Below the pieces are notes generated by a model that saw only the letters and a list, made by a program, of their open reading frames with translations, was not told the origin of the DNA and did not search any database. A stretch of DNA of 55,624 nt from Nephromyces sp. MM_2019. Taxonomy: Eukaryota > Apicomplexa > Aconoidasida > Nephromycida. The position numbers and the translations under genes were made by a program. The stretch is taken from assembly GCA_015657535.1 (NCBI GenBank), contig JADHZB010000627.1:362-55985 (forward strand), read 5' to 3'. Below, in pieces: positions 23,034-35,033 of the stretch. How positions within the stretch are numbered: position 1 is the stretch's first letter; every line of letters begins with the position of its first letter.

Positions 23034-24510
23034 AATTACACTTTATCGGAGGGGAGAGCGTCCCCTACAATCAAGTGCAGCTAGTTGATATTCCTTAAAT
23101 TTATGGCAATCTGTAGCGAATGCAGGGATTGGTGGTTTTTTTTCTAGTGGTTGTAGATTGAGACAGGTTCCATCGTTAATCGCAGGAAACACGCATTTTC
23201 TGGCCTAAAAACTATATTACGAAGGCAACTCGTCACCACTAAGCCCATTTATAGCAGAGTCCATAAGGTTCACATGTACCACAATTATGAGCCATCATAG
23301 CTATTGTGCATGATGAAGACATACATGCTTTTTTAGGATATGAATCTATCGACCACGGCCGCATAAAGCTTAAATCGCTTCTTCACTGGTGCCGTCTAGG
23401 GTGTCTCCATTGCTTCATCAATAAATATAACCCAACCTTTACTGGCACGAAAGAGTCTTTATTACTTACCGTTTCCTTGGCTGTAGCTTAGCATTGTTCA
23501 CATGCAATGATGATGCTTATTCTAGCCTATAGTGAGTGCGGAAATTGCCATAACATGCACCCGAAGACTTACCGTGAAAGTGGCCTTATATGAGTACAAC
23601 GGGAGGAAAGTCAGCCAGTTAAAGTTAAAGCATGATTTCTCTACTAGAAACATACGTAGACTAGCCACATTCACAGTAAGGAATACAGTGTGTAAGGAAG
23701 TGGCATTCAATGGATGCAGTCAGCGCACAGAATGTTCCAAGATAATAGGTTGAAGCAGAGCAGCAGAAGGAATTATAAGGTAAGTAGCAGATGATCATAC
23801 CAAAAAAAATAAAATTTGAGTATCATAAAATAGGCTAGCAATCTAGCTTACAGTCTTGTCAATTATTTTCTCCCAGACTTCAGTTTATCCCCTAATCCCA
23901 AATCATATAGAGCATTGGCGAGTTTAGCTCAAGAGGGTCTCACTACAACGGATATATAGTGGCTGGGAGAAGCGAGGAAGGCACAGGAAGGAGTAACGCG
24001 GGAGACGAAGGATGACATTTGCAAAAAGCGTCTGCATATAACAAGGTCCTACGTAGCTGGATAGAGACGGGTATCAGCATGAGAAAGTATGATTTAGAAT
24101 ACGAAGCTTTAGTATAGAACTGAAAATGTAGTTACCGCATGAACTCGAGTAGATAGTGTCAGTGTCATGTGTGTGTTCATGTGTGGTGACCTTGTAAGCA
24201 TAGTATGTGTGTGGTATCGCAGAGTGTGTGTGTGGCGCCAGTGCAATGTGTGTGTGCGTGTGTTGTCATTGCAGCGCGTATGTGTGAGTGGTGTCATTGC
24301 AGCGCGTATGTGTGAGTTGTGCCATTGCAGTGAAGCTTAGAGGCAATAAACATATAAAACAGTGAGGTTTAAAGCAGAAAATATTTGAGGAAAATGTGAG
24401 CGGTGTGGTGCAAGCCTAGGTGCAGGGTCTTATTGGGAGGGTAGATTGAGAGAGAAATATTTGTAGGCACAGTAGCGGGGCGTCTAAAGAAGAGGATAAG
24501 AAGCGGGGCC
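23034..24510. other. Gene-poor stretch with a short TG-rich repeat
   Basis: Upstream side of the GET2-like gene. ORFs of 61-73 codons near 23,300-23,750 have no motif. A TG-rich imperfect repeat lies at 24,160-24,340. Confidence 0.5.
24160..24340. repeat. TG-rich imperfect repeat with ~28-bp unit
   Basis: TG microsatellite sequence grading into copies of a unit close to GTCATTGCAGCGCGTATG plus TGTGAGTG, spaced about 28 bp. An isolated TG-rich block in the otherwise TG-poor middle of the window. Confidence 0.75.
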
Positions 24511-24690
24511 ATGAGCGAATATAAGAAGAGAAGGCTGCACACAGCGGGGTCGGCGGAGAAGCTTCTAAGCAATGCAGTTGCTATAAATTTTTCAAAAAAA
24601 TTCTTAAAACCGGTCGTGAAACGGAAGCAGCACAAGTTATTGGCAAGTAGTTTCTGTGGCGCTTCACGTCGGCGAGTTGCAAGAAAATAA
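24511..24690 (+). CDS. Possible 59-aa highly basic protein
   Basis: Not recognised. Starts MSEYKKRRLHTAGSAEKLL in a fair context (GGGGCC before ATG); an in-frame TAA lies just upstream. About a quarter of the residues are Lys/Arg, ending RRRVARK, with only two acids (both Glu), as in small ribosomal, nucleolar or nucleic-acid-binding proteins. Such short ORFs are common by chance here; composition is the only support. Confidence 0.3.
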   Translation: MSEYKKRRLHTAGSAEKLLSNAVAINFSKKFLKPVVKRKQHKLLASSFCGASRRRVARK

Positions 24691-25168
24691 ATTATAAATC
24701 GAGCTCATTAAAAAGTAATCATTTTTCACGATTTATTACCCAGAAATTTTTCTTAATGCTTCCTACGCATTTTGGGTGTGAAACTTTCACGCCTTGATTT
24801 TCCATTGAATTCATAGCAATGTAGTTTGCACATCCTCAATGTAAGGTAAATGGTTGATACTCCCGCTAAATTTTCACCAGTTTAAAACTGCTACACAAGC
24901 AAAAGAAATTTCGATACAGTAGCAAAATTTGCAGGCCATGGCTTTAATAAATCTCATGCGTCTGCGTAAAACCGGCAGTTTCGCCGAAATTTAAGCATAC
25001 CTGCTCAACAGTAGGAATTTTTTGCCGAACCATAAGCATTTCTGCCCAGTAGCAGCAATAGATGCTCCCTTGTAACTTAGTAGATGTCCTTTTGGAGCCA
25101 TTATACTCAGTATAAAATCGCTGGAGTCTGCCTTTGAGTACCTATTCCCACTTATTCTACGTTCCTTT

Positions 25169-25756
25169 CTAACACGATAGCATGCAATAAATAACACTAG
25201 CCCCACAGTCCAAGTCCATCCATCCTAATACCCTATAGAAGCCGAAATATCTCCACCGTATACCCGCAGAACACACGTGGGATAGGTAACCACAATTGCA
25301 CTGTGTCACTCACCACTTCCCGGCAAAAATGAACCCTGCCTTCAAAATGACACCAAGTAGAGCCGATAAAACGCAGAGATGCCATGAGAATATCAAGTTG
25401 TCATACGTTTGCAGTGAGGCACAGATCTCAAGGATACTATTGAAGCTCGCCAAGAGCGAATGTTGATAAGTACACCCAACTGAAGGGCCAAGAGCGTAAA
25501 TCTCTATTAAGGGAAGAGAAATGTTTCCTCAGTTTAAATAGCTGCGGATCAGCTCGGATGTTTTGCATTACTGTGGATTACTGCTTCGACACAATTGCGC
25601 GACTCACAAATTTTCTATGTTCCCCGCTTCCCTCCTCGTTCGACAGCGAAACACTTTCGATAGGATTCTAAGCGTGTAAAATCCAACAAAGGAATCATCA
25701 TATGGTAACCTGCTTAGATCAATAGCAGTGAAAGCAGGCCACCACCGGAGAGCCAT
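25169..25756 (-). CDS. Tentative three-exon 111-aa membrane protein
   Basis: Not recognised. Exons 25756-25608, 25436-25314 and 25232-25169 join in phase (336 nt). Exon 1 starts MALRWWPAFTAIDLSRLPYD; its donor is GTGAGT. Exon 2 follows CTTCAATAG, carries a hydrophobic helix (HLCVLSALLGVILKAGFIF) and ends with TG before GTGAGT. Exon 3 after TTCTATAG gives another hydrophobic segment and TAG. An overlapping frame at 24991-25206 also encodes a helix (GLVLFIACYRVR), so the third exon is uncertain. The two GTGAGT donors are the best evidence. Function unknown. Confidence 0.3.
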
Positions 25757-26910
25757 TTTTCCAAATTTAGCAGCTGCACATAAAGCTACGGCTACTCACA
25801 AGAACAAAACCAGAATTAGCTTTCTTCATCATAAAAAGCTTCTAAGAGCAAGAATATCCTTTTAAAATTGGCTCATCTGTATGTAGCCATTACAAATAAG
25901 GCGGTAACATTGCTACACTGCTGCTCCTCTTTTAAGAATTACTGGCGGATGCATTCAATGCAGCGAGACTACTAGAGGGATGCCACCGCCTGAGTTTCTC
26001 AACACATAATCTATATCTCTAGCTTTACGATGGTAGATGGCACTTTATCCATGCAAGGTATCTAATCCAACTAGGGTACTAATAAACCCGCATCGCAAAC
26101 CACAAAAGTCCAGGTTATCGATACTTTCTGCAAGAAGCAGAAGGGGATATATCTTCCAAGATATTTTTTTCAGCACGTCCGCGAATGTTTTAGTACAAAA
26201 TGGGGGCATCTAACATTACCCAGCAACGAATAGCGCACAAAGTCGTCTAACGAACTCAGGAACACTAATTAAGCAGCCCAGGTAGCCTAGCACACAACTC
26301 ATCCATCCGTTCACACGAACTTCAGTCCAAAACATAAAAATGTAGACAATTATCTCAAGGTGAGCATGTACCCTAGCGTATTAAATCCCAAACAAACAAA
26401 ACACTATCGATTAGCACTTAAAACTCAATCCGCTTTTAGCTTTTAATGAAGTTTCATAAGTTTCCTTATATGCAACTTAAAAGATCTTCCACATAAAAGC
26501 TTGTCTTTTGTACAGGACAAGAGGGTACACATGGCGCCAAAGCATAATAACATACAAGGTCTCGTCCTCAGCCAGTGATGAAAGACTATTTCATGATAAC
26601 TTCACAAAAGCTCAATTAGAGATGCTAGCCTCCATGATAGCGCCTGCGACCCACATTCCAACACGCATAAAAACACCTCTCTAACCTCAAATTTAAAAGA
26701 AAATACACTGCAGGCTTCGATACCACGAAACTCAGTTATTGAATCTTCCCTAGCAAAGCTAACACACGAAAGTAATGAGAACTACTTTTGTAGTTCCAAA
26801 CATTCTGAAGAGTACTAGCGAAAGGGGTGTAGTAATGCTAAGAAAGAGCAAGGGAGCAGGCTGTAGACATTATCAAATGCTACAATATCTATGCAAACCG
26901 CGCACAATCC
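25757..26910. other. Gene-poor stretch between a tentative gene and RPL30
   Basis: 3' flank of RPL30 (minus strand). A 54-codon minus ORF at 26045-26209 (MPPFCTKTFADVLKKISWK) is unsupported. Nothing else seen. Confidence 0.5.
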
Positions 26911-28650
26911 TTAATCGAGAGTTTTGATGATGTCCGAGTCGCCAGGATTAACCACAGACATGCAGCTCACCCGAAAGAGTTTACCACAGGCGGTGCCAAG
27001 TTCTCGATTATCTGGAGTGGATATTATAATAGATGGAAAAAGCAAAAATTTGAAACCGAGGGTGCATGGCCCGAGATATTCATGCACTAAGATGAAGCAG
27101 AGAAAATAACAAGAAAAACATCAGCCTATGGAAACATCGATAAGCCAAATTAGAGGGAAGGTTTGTAGATAGTATCAGCATGAAAAAGTAAGTGCACGCC
27201 CGATAAATATGAGCAAAAAACAAGCCCGACAGAGCTAGGCAAATGAGTAATTAGACAAGCTTTTCACAATTATGTATTTTAGACTACATTTAAGCCACAA
27301 GAGCAAATAGAAGCGGCTTCAAACTTATGAAGAATCGTGGTTCATCACTATTATTCATATACTCCTAGAAGGGAGAAAAAAACTCGAGCAAGCGCAATGG
27401 CCGCAGATAAAAAGTAAGCATTATTTACCTCCATGATATGGATGTACCCCGCACTTTGAAAGCATGGCATAGTACTCAATCTCAGACTTGCGTAACGCCG
27501 GGCAGTTGTTACTTATGATGATTAGCTTCGCTGTAATAAAACAGGATGAACGAAGAAGGGAGCAATTCGTAGAAAGTAACAAACGTTTTCCTCATATTTT
27601 AGGAACACAAATTTGATATGTACTGCAAGCCCAATCGCAAAACCCAGAGTATGTGATGTTTTTAAAATTTGCAAAATGTAAAATTCAATCTCGAATACGC
27701 AATCTTCTCCCTTAAAAATACTCGTAGAGTATCACCGACAACAAAAACTAAGAAGATTCCAGCATCAAAGATACTTAAAAAATAGCCAGATTTTTCGTAT
27801 TTCAAGCTACGAACATCAAGCAGGGTACAAATATCGATACACTCAATTTGCCTCACCCGTGGAAAAAGTAAGCTACACATATTCCTATCCAAAGCACAAT
27901 GATTCCCTCCCTTCTTAAACATAGCATACTCCACTCTCCTAAACACTTGCCACATTCCTTGTGGTACTAAATAAAAAAGCAAACAAAAACTTCAAAAGAT
28001 GGTATCTTTCGTTGCAGAATCTCAACGCTCTAACAAGAAAGCAAAAAGCTCAGAAATAAAAGCAAACAAAAAGACAACATGCCCCGTGAAGCAGAACTGA
28101 GCCCTCACTCCATAGCGCTGCACCGTATAGCAGTTCATCACTTATAAGCAAACTCCCCTCACTTATCCAACGAAACTACTGCCAAGTTAATCAGTCCAAG
28201 CAGAGCCCTTGCAGCTCAATCGTTAAAGAAGCAAAAACTATTCGCCGTGGATAGCTTTCACACATTCCTACTGCATACTTGTATTACGCCATGAGGATAT
28301 GAATTGCTATATACTTAAAAAACGAAAAAAAATCCCTCCTTGATATCTTCTACAACATCCGTACTCAAGGGTGTCGCAGTGAAAAGACGAGCATTCACCC
28401 CTCCTCCTTTACCGCCAAACAAACTTCAGCATACTCTTAGTACAAAAACAGCCGCCGCTTTTCCCACTGCATCGAAAAAGATACTAACACTACCCCCTTC
28501 ATCTAAAAAACGTGCAGATTTCATACACTTTCCAGTCCGTATGTCAGACACTGATTGCTTGAAGCCAAGGCTCGCCTTGCCACTCTTCATCAACAACTGA
28601 ATCTTCGAGTTAATACTCTCAGAACCTCCCTTCTTCTTCGTTTTTGCCAT
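26911..28650 (-). CDS. RPL30: 60S ribosomal protein L30 (eL30), three exons
   Basis: Component of the large ribosomal subunit; eL30 is an RNA-binding alpha/beta fold and in yeast also binds its own transcript. Exons on the minus strand: 28650-28527, 27530-27429, 27011-26911 (327 nt, 108 aa; human is 115). Exon 1 reads [20 protein letters not shown] then [11 protein letters not shown] and ends before GTATGA; exon 2 (acceptor TTTTATTACAG) gives [20 protein letters not shown] then [13 protein letters not shown] and ends before GTAAAT; exon 3 gives [20 protein letters not shown] then [10 protein letters not shown] and TAA. These are the family's hallmark segments in order, and phases agree (1, 1). 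Introns are 996 and 417 nt. The usual N-terminal few residues are shorter ([10 protein letters not shown]). Confidence 0.96.
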
Positions 28651-30267
28651 CTCGTCAAAGGATGAAATGTCAATGCAGCTTATGCTATGAAGAAAAGTGC
28701 TTAGCTGGAGCAGATGGATTTATAATATGAAGTATCTCTCCAATGCTACGAGTGGCACTCCTTGGCTGGGAAGAGATGGTTTTGCCAGCATAAGCTTCTG
28801 CTACATAAAGCCTGAACCTCTTCTTGCGGCGACGGGGTGGTGTGTGGACTTGTTCCAAGCCGCGGATTCACCGATGCTTCCCCGGAGGGGTGGAGTAGGT
28901 GGGACCGTAGTCAGCGGGTCGTGTGGCGCGTGCGTCTTGCGGCAGTGATTCCCCTTTAATGGGGGTAACGACTAAACGCGTAATGTGTGTGCTTTCTGCC
29001 TGAAGTTGGCAGCCCCTGCAATCGAATATGTGTTTGGGATTCAAGCTTGGTATTGATTGCCTGTTGCTGCGCCGAAATAGACGCAGCCTACGCAGTGAGG
29101 TACCGAGGCCACGGGAAGACCCGGCTGAAGTTCTGGCGAAATTCCTTTGAAAAAGGTCATGAGCATGCTTTTATGAAGTGAAAGCAATAAACCGCGGCAA
29201 GTGAAGGCGATGAATCGCACTATTAAAAGTGAAGGGTTCATCATTGGGCTATTCGCAGTGAATTTCATCAGTAGACTGCTCAAATCAAGGTCATCACTAC
29301 AATGATGAAACAGACACCTACAAAGACGGCACCCCCCTATAGCATATGAATAAGCTTTTTGGTACGATCTGTTTTTTCTCCCTCACTTTCTGAGCAAATT
29401 TTATCTGCTTTCCAGGCTAGTACGGGTAAAATAGCTAAAAGCGATTCTAAACAGACTTGATGGTGGGCCGTTAGTCAACTTCCCAGTCAAAGAATTATCT
29501 TTTTTTTTAAAAAGAGCCACATCGAAAAAATTATCTTGAGGCTGATTTTTGTAACAAGCGGTGCACGCAGACTTCAACACACTAGTGTATTAAAATGCAT
29601 GTTGCCAATGTAGCTGCTCACCTTGCAAAAAGTAGAGGTTACTCATAGCCAAGCAACCATCATGAGAACCTTTTATTGTGGTTTTATGGAGATAGCTAGC
29701 TGGTGGGAACCTAATCCATCACATCACCGCTTCTTGGCTTGCTCTTTTCCGGAAATGACGTGAACTCTGGATTAATGCATGCTGCTTGCGTGTGTGTATG
29801 CTCGCTAATGCCAACAAAATCCAAGCGTAACCGCACCAAATGTGGGGCCCCAAAAAGGATGGCTGAAAAGAACGCGACTAGTCCAAAGGATGCTTTGACC
29901 AAAAAACACCGAAAAAGGTTGTTACCATATACGGCTTATTGTGGCAAATAAAATGCTAGTCGACTAGAGAAAACCCAAAGAATAACAACTGCTTACCGCT
30001 TATTTTGTCCCATTCGTAAAGTTTTTAAAGCTAAATTTTGTAGGAGAGCAAATACCTTCCTTTGCCACGCTGTTTGTTTGATGCACACACAACACATCAT
30101 CTTTGTTATTCCTCTGATGTGTCAATTTTCCTACATTTGAAGTAAATTCTTCTGGTGTGTTCCAATTATTGCATATTTTTTTGCCAACTTGATCTGCCTG
30201 GATTTTCGACGTGCCATCACCCACTGCAAGTTTGCGCTGATAGCATCTTCTTCGATAGCGCTGAAGC
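28651..30267. other. RPL30 / CAP-gene intergenic region with a GC-rich patch
   Basis: Divergent promoters for RPL30 (minus) and the CAP gene (plus) should lie here. A GC-rich patch at about 28,820-29,150 stands out (see findings), and a basic 47-aa ORF lies at 29808-29951. An 89-codon minus ORF at 30000-30269 overlaps the CAP start codon and is unsupported. Confidence 0.5.
29808..29951 (+). CDS. Possible 47-aa basic protein
   Basis: Not recognised. Reads MPTKSKRNRTKCGAPKRMAE onward, with many Lys/Arg and few acids, ending YTAYCGK then TAA. The frame stays open upstream to another ATG (29774), giving 58 aa. The opposite strand has an open frame at 29711-29902 with a hydrophobic helix, and only one of the two can be real. 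Composition is the only evidence. Confidence 0.28.
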   Translation: MPTKSKRNRTKCGAPKRMAEKNATSPKDALTKKHRKRLLPYTAYCGK

Positions 30268-33200
30268 ATGTCGGGTGCGACTGAAGAATCCTGCGAGGAT
30301 GTATCGAATTCTTCGACTGAAAAGAATTTTCATGACCGCCTATCATCAACAAGTCAACCACCTTCACGTGATGACGAATTCGGTAACACTAGCTTGGATG
30401 CTTCTGCTCACCCCATTATGGGGAATCTTGAGCCATTAGCAGGATCACAACCCATGATTGATAATAATGGGTGTTTTCCATCGTCTGGGGACGAAAATAA
30501 GAGTAAGGACAGGGAGTTTATACGTATTACCGCAGAATTTCTATGCATCCCGGAGTACGTAGTTGCAAACTTTTTAACGCAGTTTTTTGGGGGGGGGAAT
30601 GACAACGATGAAGCAAGAAGTAAGATTTCGTACGCTCAGGTTGATACAGATGGGGGTTGGTATGTTGAATCTACAAAAGCTGATGCTTCAAAAAATGAGC
30701 TAGTGGGGTTGGATATGTCTCATTGGGAGACTCATGGAGGAAAATGCAAACCTGCTCACTCCCCCAGGGCTGGTGGAGGGACAACAGCTGCGGAGATTGC
30801 GGAGTCTTCTTTGAATGACGGGGATAAATTCCAGAATCCTCCAGCTGTGGTAGATGAGCGCATTTTTAGTCTGATATTCGATCAGTACCTGCTTTTTTAT
30901 TTTGGAGGGGAGGAAGGTGGGTCTAATATTATTTCTCAGGTACCCAATGAAGCCATCATGTATACGTTCCCCAACAATGAGGAATGCCCTTCCTCATCCC
31001 TAGATGCCCTGACTGTTCCTAGCGTTGAAACTCAAAATGATTCTTCCTTTTTAACCTCAAAACCGGGAACCTCTACCTCACGCCGTACTGATTTGGCTGC
31101 TGAATCATCGTGCTCGCATTACTTGCCACTCCAAGATGGCAGTTTCTCTTCTTGGCTCGTCTACAACCAGTATGCTTCATGCCATATGATTGAAACCGTG
31201 GAAATGTTCACGAACCCTGCTTCCGACGCTCCTTTGATGCTCATCAATCCCGTGGATGAGGATGGCTCTCCCACTCGGCCTACAAGCACGATTTTTAATA
31301 GTCACCGTTCCTCAAACTCCTCATACTTAAGCCTCTCAAGCAGAAAATCCGCAGTCTCCCTCCTTTTGAAGATCGTAGACGATCTGAGATCGGATATGAA
31401 AAATGTAAAGTTTCATTCGTTGAATACTCGAGGGAGACAATTTTCAAAATATAGCAATATTTACCCTTTTTTGAGGATTTTAGCTGCTTTAGGGTTTGTC
31501 GGGGAAAATGTATTGAGCCTCCTCGATGTATCTGATACTCCTTCTACCTTAGAAAGTTTGTATGTAGTCCAGAATTGCCTCTTTTTGCTGGAAGCTTTTG
31601 TCAGTGATTCTGGAAGCGAGAGCTCTCACGGCGTTGAACAGATTCTTGTGATTTCTCAGTCAAATAAGGCTGTGTTACTGGGCACGAGCTCAGATTGTCT
31701 GTTGGAGGAGCGTCTAGAATTTGCCAATTTGCTGCTCTCCAATGCGAAGCAGCTGCTAAATAATTCAAAAGAAAGTGGTATGCCTGGTGCCTAGGAGACT
31801 CTGAAATCTATAAGATGTATATGTGGTTTGTGTGTTTGAGTTGCGTGACTGTTTCTTGCTTCGTTCGTCCACGTATTTACAGGTTTTCCATTCTATTCTT
31901 TAACTAGTCTGCATCTGCTGGAATGTGTACATTTTGATCTTTTTCTCAACGAATGTCGTTCGTTTTTAGAACGTATAGGCATAAAATATGTAGCATCTCT
32001 TTGATTATTTTGTCATCTGTATGTAGCCCTTCCTCTTCCACATATATCTAACTTATTCTCCATGCAGATTTCCAGAACCACGGAGTTTCCCCTTCAAATG
32101 TCAAGAAAGACTCTCCAAATTTGGATGCTACTCACAACATATCAGCCCGATCTTCAGATTCCCCTAGAGCACTGGGTTTCAAGCAGTCCAATGCTTCAGA
32201 GCAAGCAAAGGATACCAGCAATAAGCCATCAGCTGCACCATCTTCACATCACAAAGACAAATCGTTCTCTTCATTGAAAAAGCCTTTTTTTACCCGTATT
32301 TTTAGAGATGAGAATCAAGAGTTGATTGAGAGCCGTGAAATAATGAGGAATAAGTACAAGAAGCAGTTAGAATCTCATAATCCTCGTCCTGCTCAGTTTA
32401 CTTTGCGAGAAAAGACGGCCGAAGAGACGCAAAGGTTTCTAAAGGGAAAAGAATGGAATTCTGTTCATGAGGGAATGCTTAATTCACTAAAAGGGTCAGA
32501 GAATAACTACATTTCGAAGCTAAAGGTCTTAAATTTTGTTCAAAAGAAGTGCTCTACTACGATAGATGGGACTTCATCAGGAAAGAGGTTCTATACCTCT
32601 AGAGACTTTGAAATGACAGTAGATAAGGCTTTGGAGTTGTTTTACACAGAGAAGGTAGAATTTGTGTACTCTGAGGAATTTAAGCAGAAACAAGCAGCTG
32701 TCAGGTATTACACCTTAAACACCATTAGAATAATGGATTTCAACACAGAATACCTTGGACTACTTGCTTTAGATTATACAAATCATTACAGGTAGGTGCG
32801 TGTGTATGTATGTGTCTTGGGGGTGAATGAATATGAGATTTCACATGGTCAAAATGCATGCGATTATCCAAGTCTATGAGGGAGTGTTTTATGCTTATGT
32901 ATTTGAGTAAATAATTGGATTGAATCGTGCGAATTTCAAGTGAGTGAGGGTTTTTGTGGGGTGTGTGCGTAGAGTGTTGGAATAGCTGTGTCTAGAGTGT
33001 CGAAGTAGAATTTTTAGGATGTCAAAATAGTTTATATTTATCGTTGGAATAGCTGAGTTTTGAGTATTAAAATGGCTGTGTGTTTAACAGCAGAGTTCTC
33101 GTTTTGTATGGTATGAATCTGCAATTATGTGATTTTCTGTCTGTGTGCTTATTGACACATGAAGAGATGGTTTCAACTGTTTATCTAAAGTTTTTTATTC

Positions 33201-34442
33201 GTTTTTCCTGTTGAATATGATGATTTCTCTGTCTTGATGATTTTCTAGGAAACAACGAGGTTTGAATGCCTTGATGTGGAATCGGGATTTGATGTTAATC
33301 GCTATTCCGCACTCCCAAAATATTGCTCAGAGAATAATACCTATAGGGCATCAAGGTGTAAAACGGAGATTTGCACAGTATCCTTTTTACTCTCGTCGGT
33401 ATGCTGTTGAACTGCCATAATTTTTATCTTTTCCCTTGCTGATGTGGGTGGTTTTGTGCGTAACTGATGGGGGGATTGTGTTTCTATCATTTTTATTTGT
33501 AATAATCCTTTTTGAGAAGGCATTATACGTTGTGTTTTCGCATGGGATTAAGCCGTTGAGCCTATTATAGCCCAGGTATGCATAGTCGCGCACATTTAAC
33601 GGTTTTAAAATTTTTTGCTCATCCAAGAAGTATCAGCCTCGCAACCTTTTACTCTCTGATTTGTGTGTGAGTATATCCCCCGGGCTTAAGGTAGCTTTTT
33701 TTTCTCAACTGATATATTCCTATATGTAGATGCTTATGTGTGCGTTTTAATTTGAGTATTCTAAGGAGAGAGATTGTAGGCATTCCTACATGTTTATGCT
33801 TCTTATACACGTTCATAGTATGTTTTGCTGTTAGTTTATGCTTGGAATCTTTCGTGTTACTCTTTGAAACTTGCAATATGTGGGTAATATAAGTACTAAG
33901 TGAATACCATCTCTATCGGTTTATCCTTAAATATCAATGTAAAGCATCAAAATATCCACATCACCTGTTAGCTTGAACTTTTATCTTTTTCTTTGATGAA
34001 TTCATCTCTCTTAACATCTAATCACTCATTCCCAGCCTAATCTGTCCTCATCATATCTCTTCCTCCAAAAGATTTCTCTAACCATTTTACTTGGGGCCTT
34101 TCCTTTTTGCCTCTTTAAGTTCCCTAGTATACGCTGAGTCTGTTTTTTGGCCTCCATCCTTTTTCCTCCTTCTCATGCTTAGCAACCCACCCGATTGATA
34201 AACCTTGTTCATATACGTTTATTCGCTAATCGCATTTCCCTCTGCACCCTCGTATGCGCAGATCTGCAGAAAATGTGGCGACCAACTCTGGTACTTATTA
34301 CGTGGCAAAAACCGCGGTGGTAGATTGGATAACATCCCCTGGCCATGAGGCTAATTTACGGGGGGATTTCAATGTATGTGGAATTGGTGTAGCTCAAATG
34401 AACGGCCACTTTTGTCTCACCCAATTGTTTGGAAGTCTATAA
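30268..34442 (+). CDS. CAP (SCP/PR-1/YkwD-like) domain protein, four exons
   Basis: Exons 30268-31777, 32068-32791, 33249-33398 and 34262-34442 join in phase (donors GTATGC, GTAGGT, GTATGC) to 2,565 nt, 854 aa. The CAP domain is C-terminal, about residues 730-854: GLNALMWNRDLMLIAIPHSQ (749-768), GHQGVKRRF (His779), SAENVA (Glu798), VDWITSPGHEANL (His823), then CGIGVAQMNGHFCLTQLFG with a Cys834/Cys846 pair. His779, Glu798 and His823 fit the CAP metal-site positions. Residues 1-700 are mostly Ser/acid-rich, with a basic segment around 565-610. CAP proteins are normally secreted, but this start (MSGATEESCEDVSNSS) is no signal peptide, and TGA at 30262-30264 closes the frame upstream. A run of nine G at about 30,590 codes Gly. 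Function unknown; protease or lipid-binding roles seen in other CAP proteins should not be assumed. Confidence 0.86.
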
Positions 34443-34877
34443 TTTAACCGCGTGTATGCACCATGTAGTGCCCTCAAGAACGAAACTGCGATATAATATC
34501 ACATGAAATTTACGATGCTTTATGCTTACTCTGCGGGCTTCTCGACCTGGGGTAGTGCGGTAGATTATCCAGGCTTATTTCTTGTGAAGAATTAAAGGGG
34601 GCTTCTCGGCTGAAAATTTAAGTCAGGAAGAGTCCAAGCTTTTTGTGGATTTTAATGACATTCTATCATTAAACCGTCAATTTTGTTATATTCAATTGAT
34701 TTGTGAAGGAAGGGAATAATTAGGGAGATTGATACTTTGTGTCCTATTCGTCAGTATGGCGATACTTATAAATTTTGGACTACGAGGAATGTAGTAGAGT
34801 AAATCTGGCCTTGATTCTAAATTAGTGAAACTTTCAGGATAAAGAAGAAATAGTGGGATAAAAGAAAAAAAAGTGCA
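34443..34877. other. 3' flank of the CAP gene
   Basis: AT-rich, stop-rich; no gene or clear poly(A) motif recognised. Confidence 0.5.
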
Positions 34878-35033
34878 ATGTTTGCTAAGGACATGGAAGA
34901 TGAAGTATTAGCGTTTAAATTTATGGCAGCAATATTCGATGTGCTGCGCTCGTGCTATGCTACAACAACTTTCTCGCCCGACGCATTAGCTATTTTTACT
35001 ATGGAGAGGAATTTTTTGCATATGCCGCTGTAA
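34878..35033 (+). CDS. Possible 51-aa protein or first exon
   Basis: Not recognised. ATG follows an A-rich leader; reads MFAKDMEDEVLAFKFMAAIF and then a helix-like DVLRSC segment, ending MERNFLHMPL and TAA. Balanced acidic/hydrophobic composition looks coding. A GTAATT at the stop could be a donor, so it may be a first exon. Confidence 0.3.
   Translation: MFAKDMEDEVLAFKFMAAIFDVLRSCYATTTFSPDALAIFTMERNFLHMPL

Noticed and set aside
23532..23753. 73-codon plus ORF with an overlapping open minus frame
   Set aside because: No motif and no splice support; both strands are open by chance.
28820..28960. SRP RNA, suggested by GTGGCGCGTGCG
   Set aside because: The rest of the Alu and domain IV signatures are not found; kept only as a GC-rich patch.
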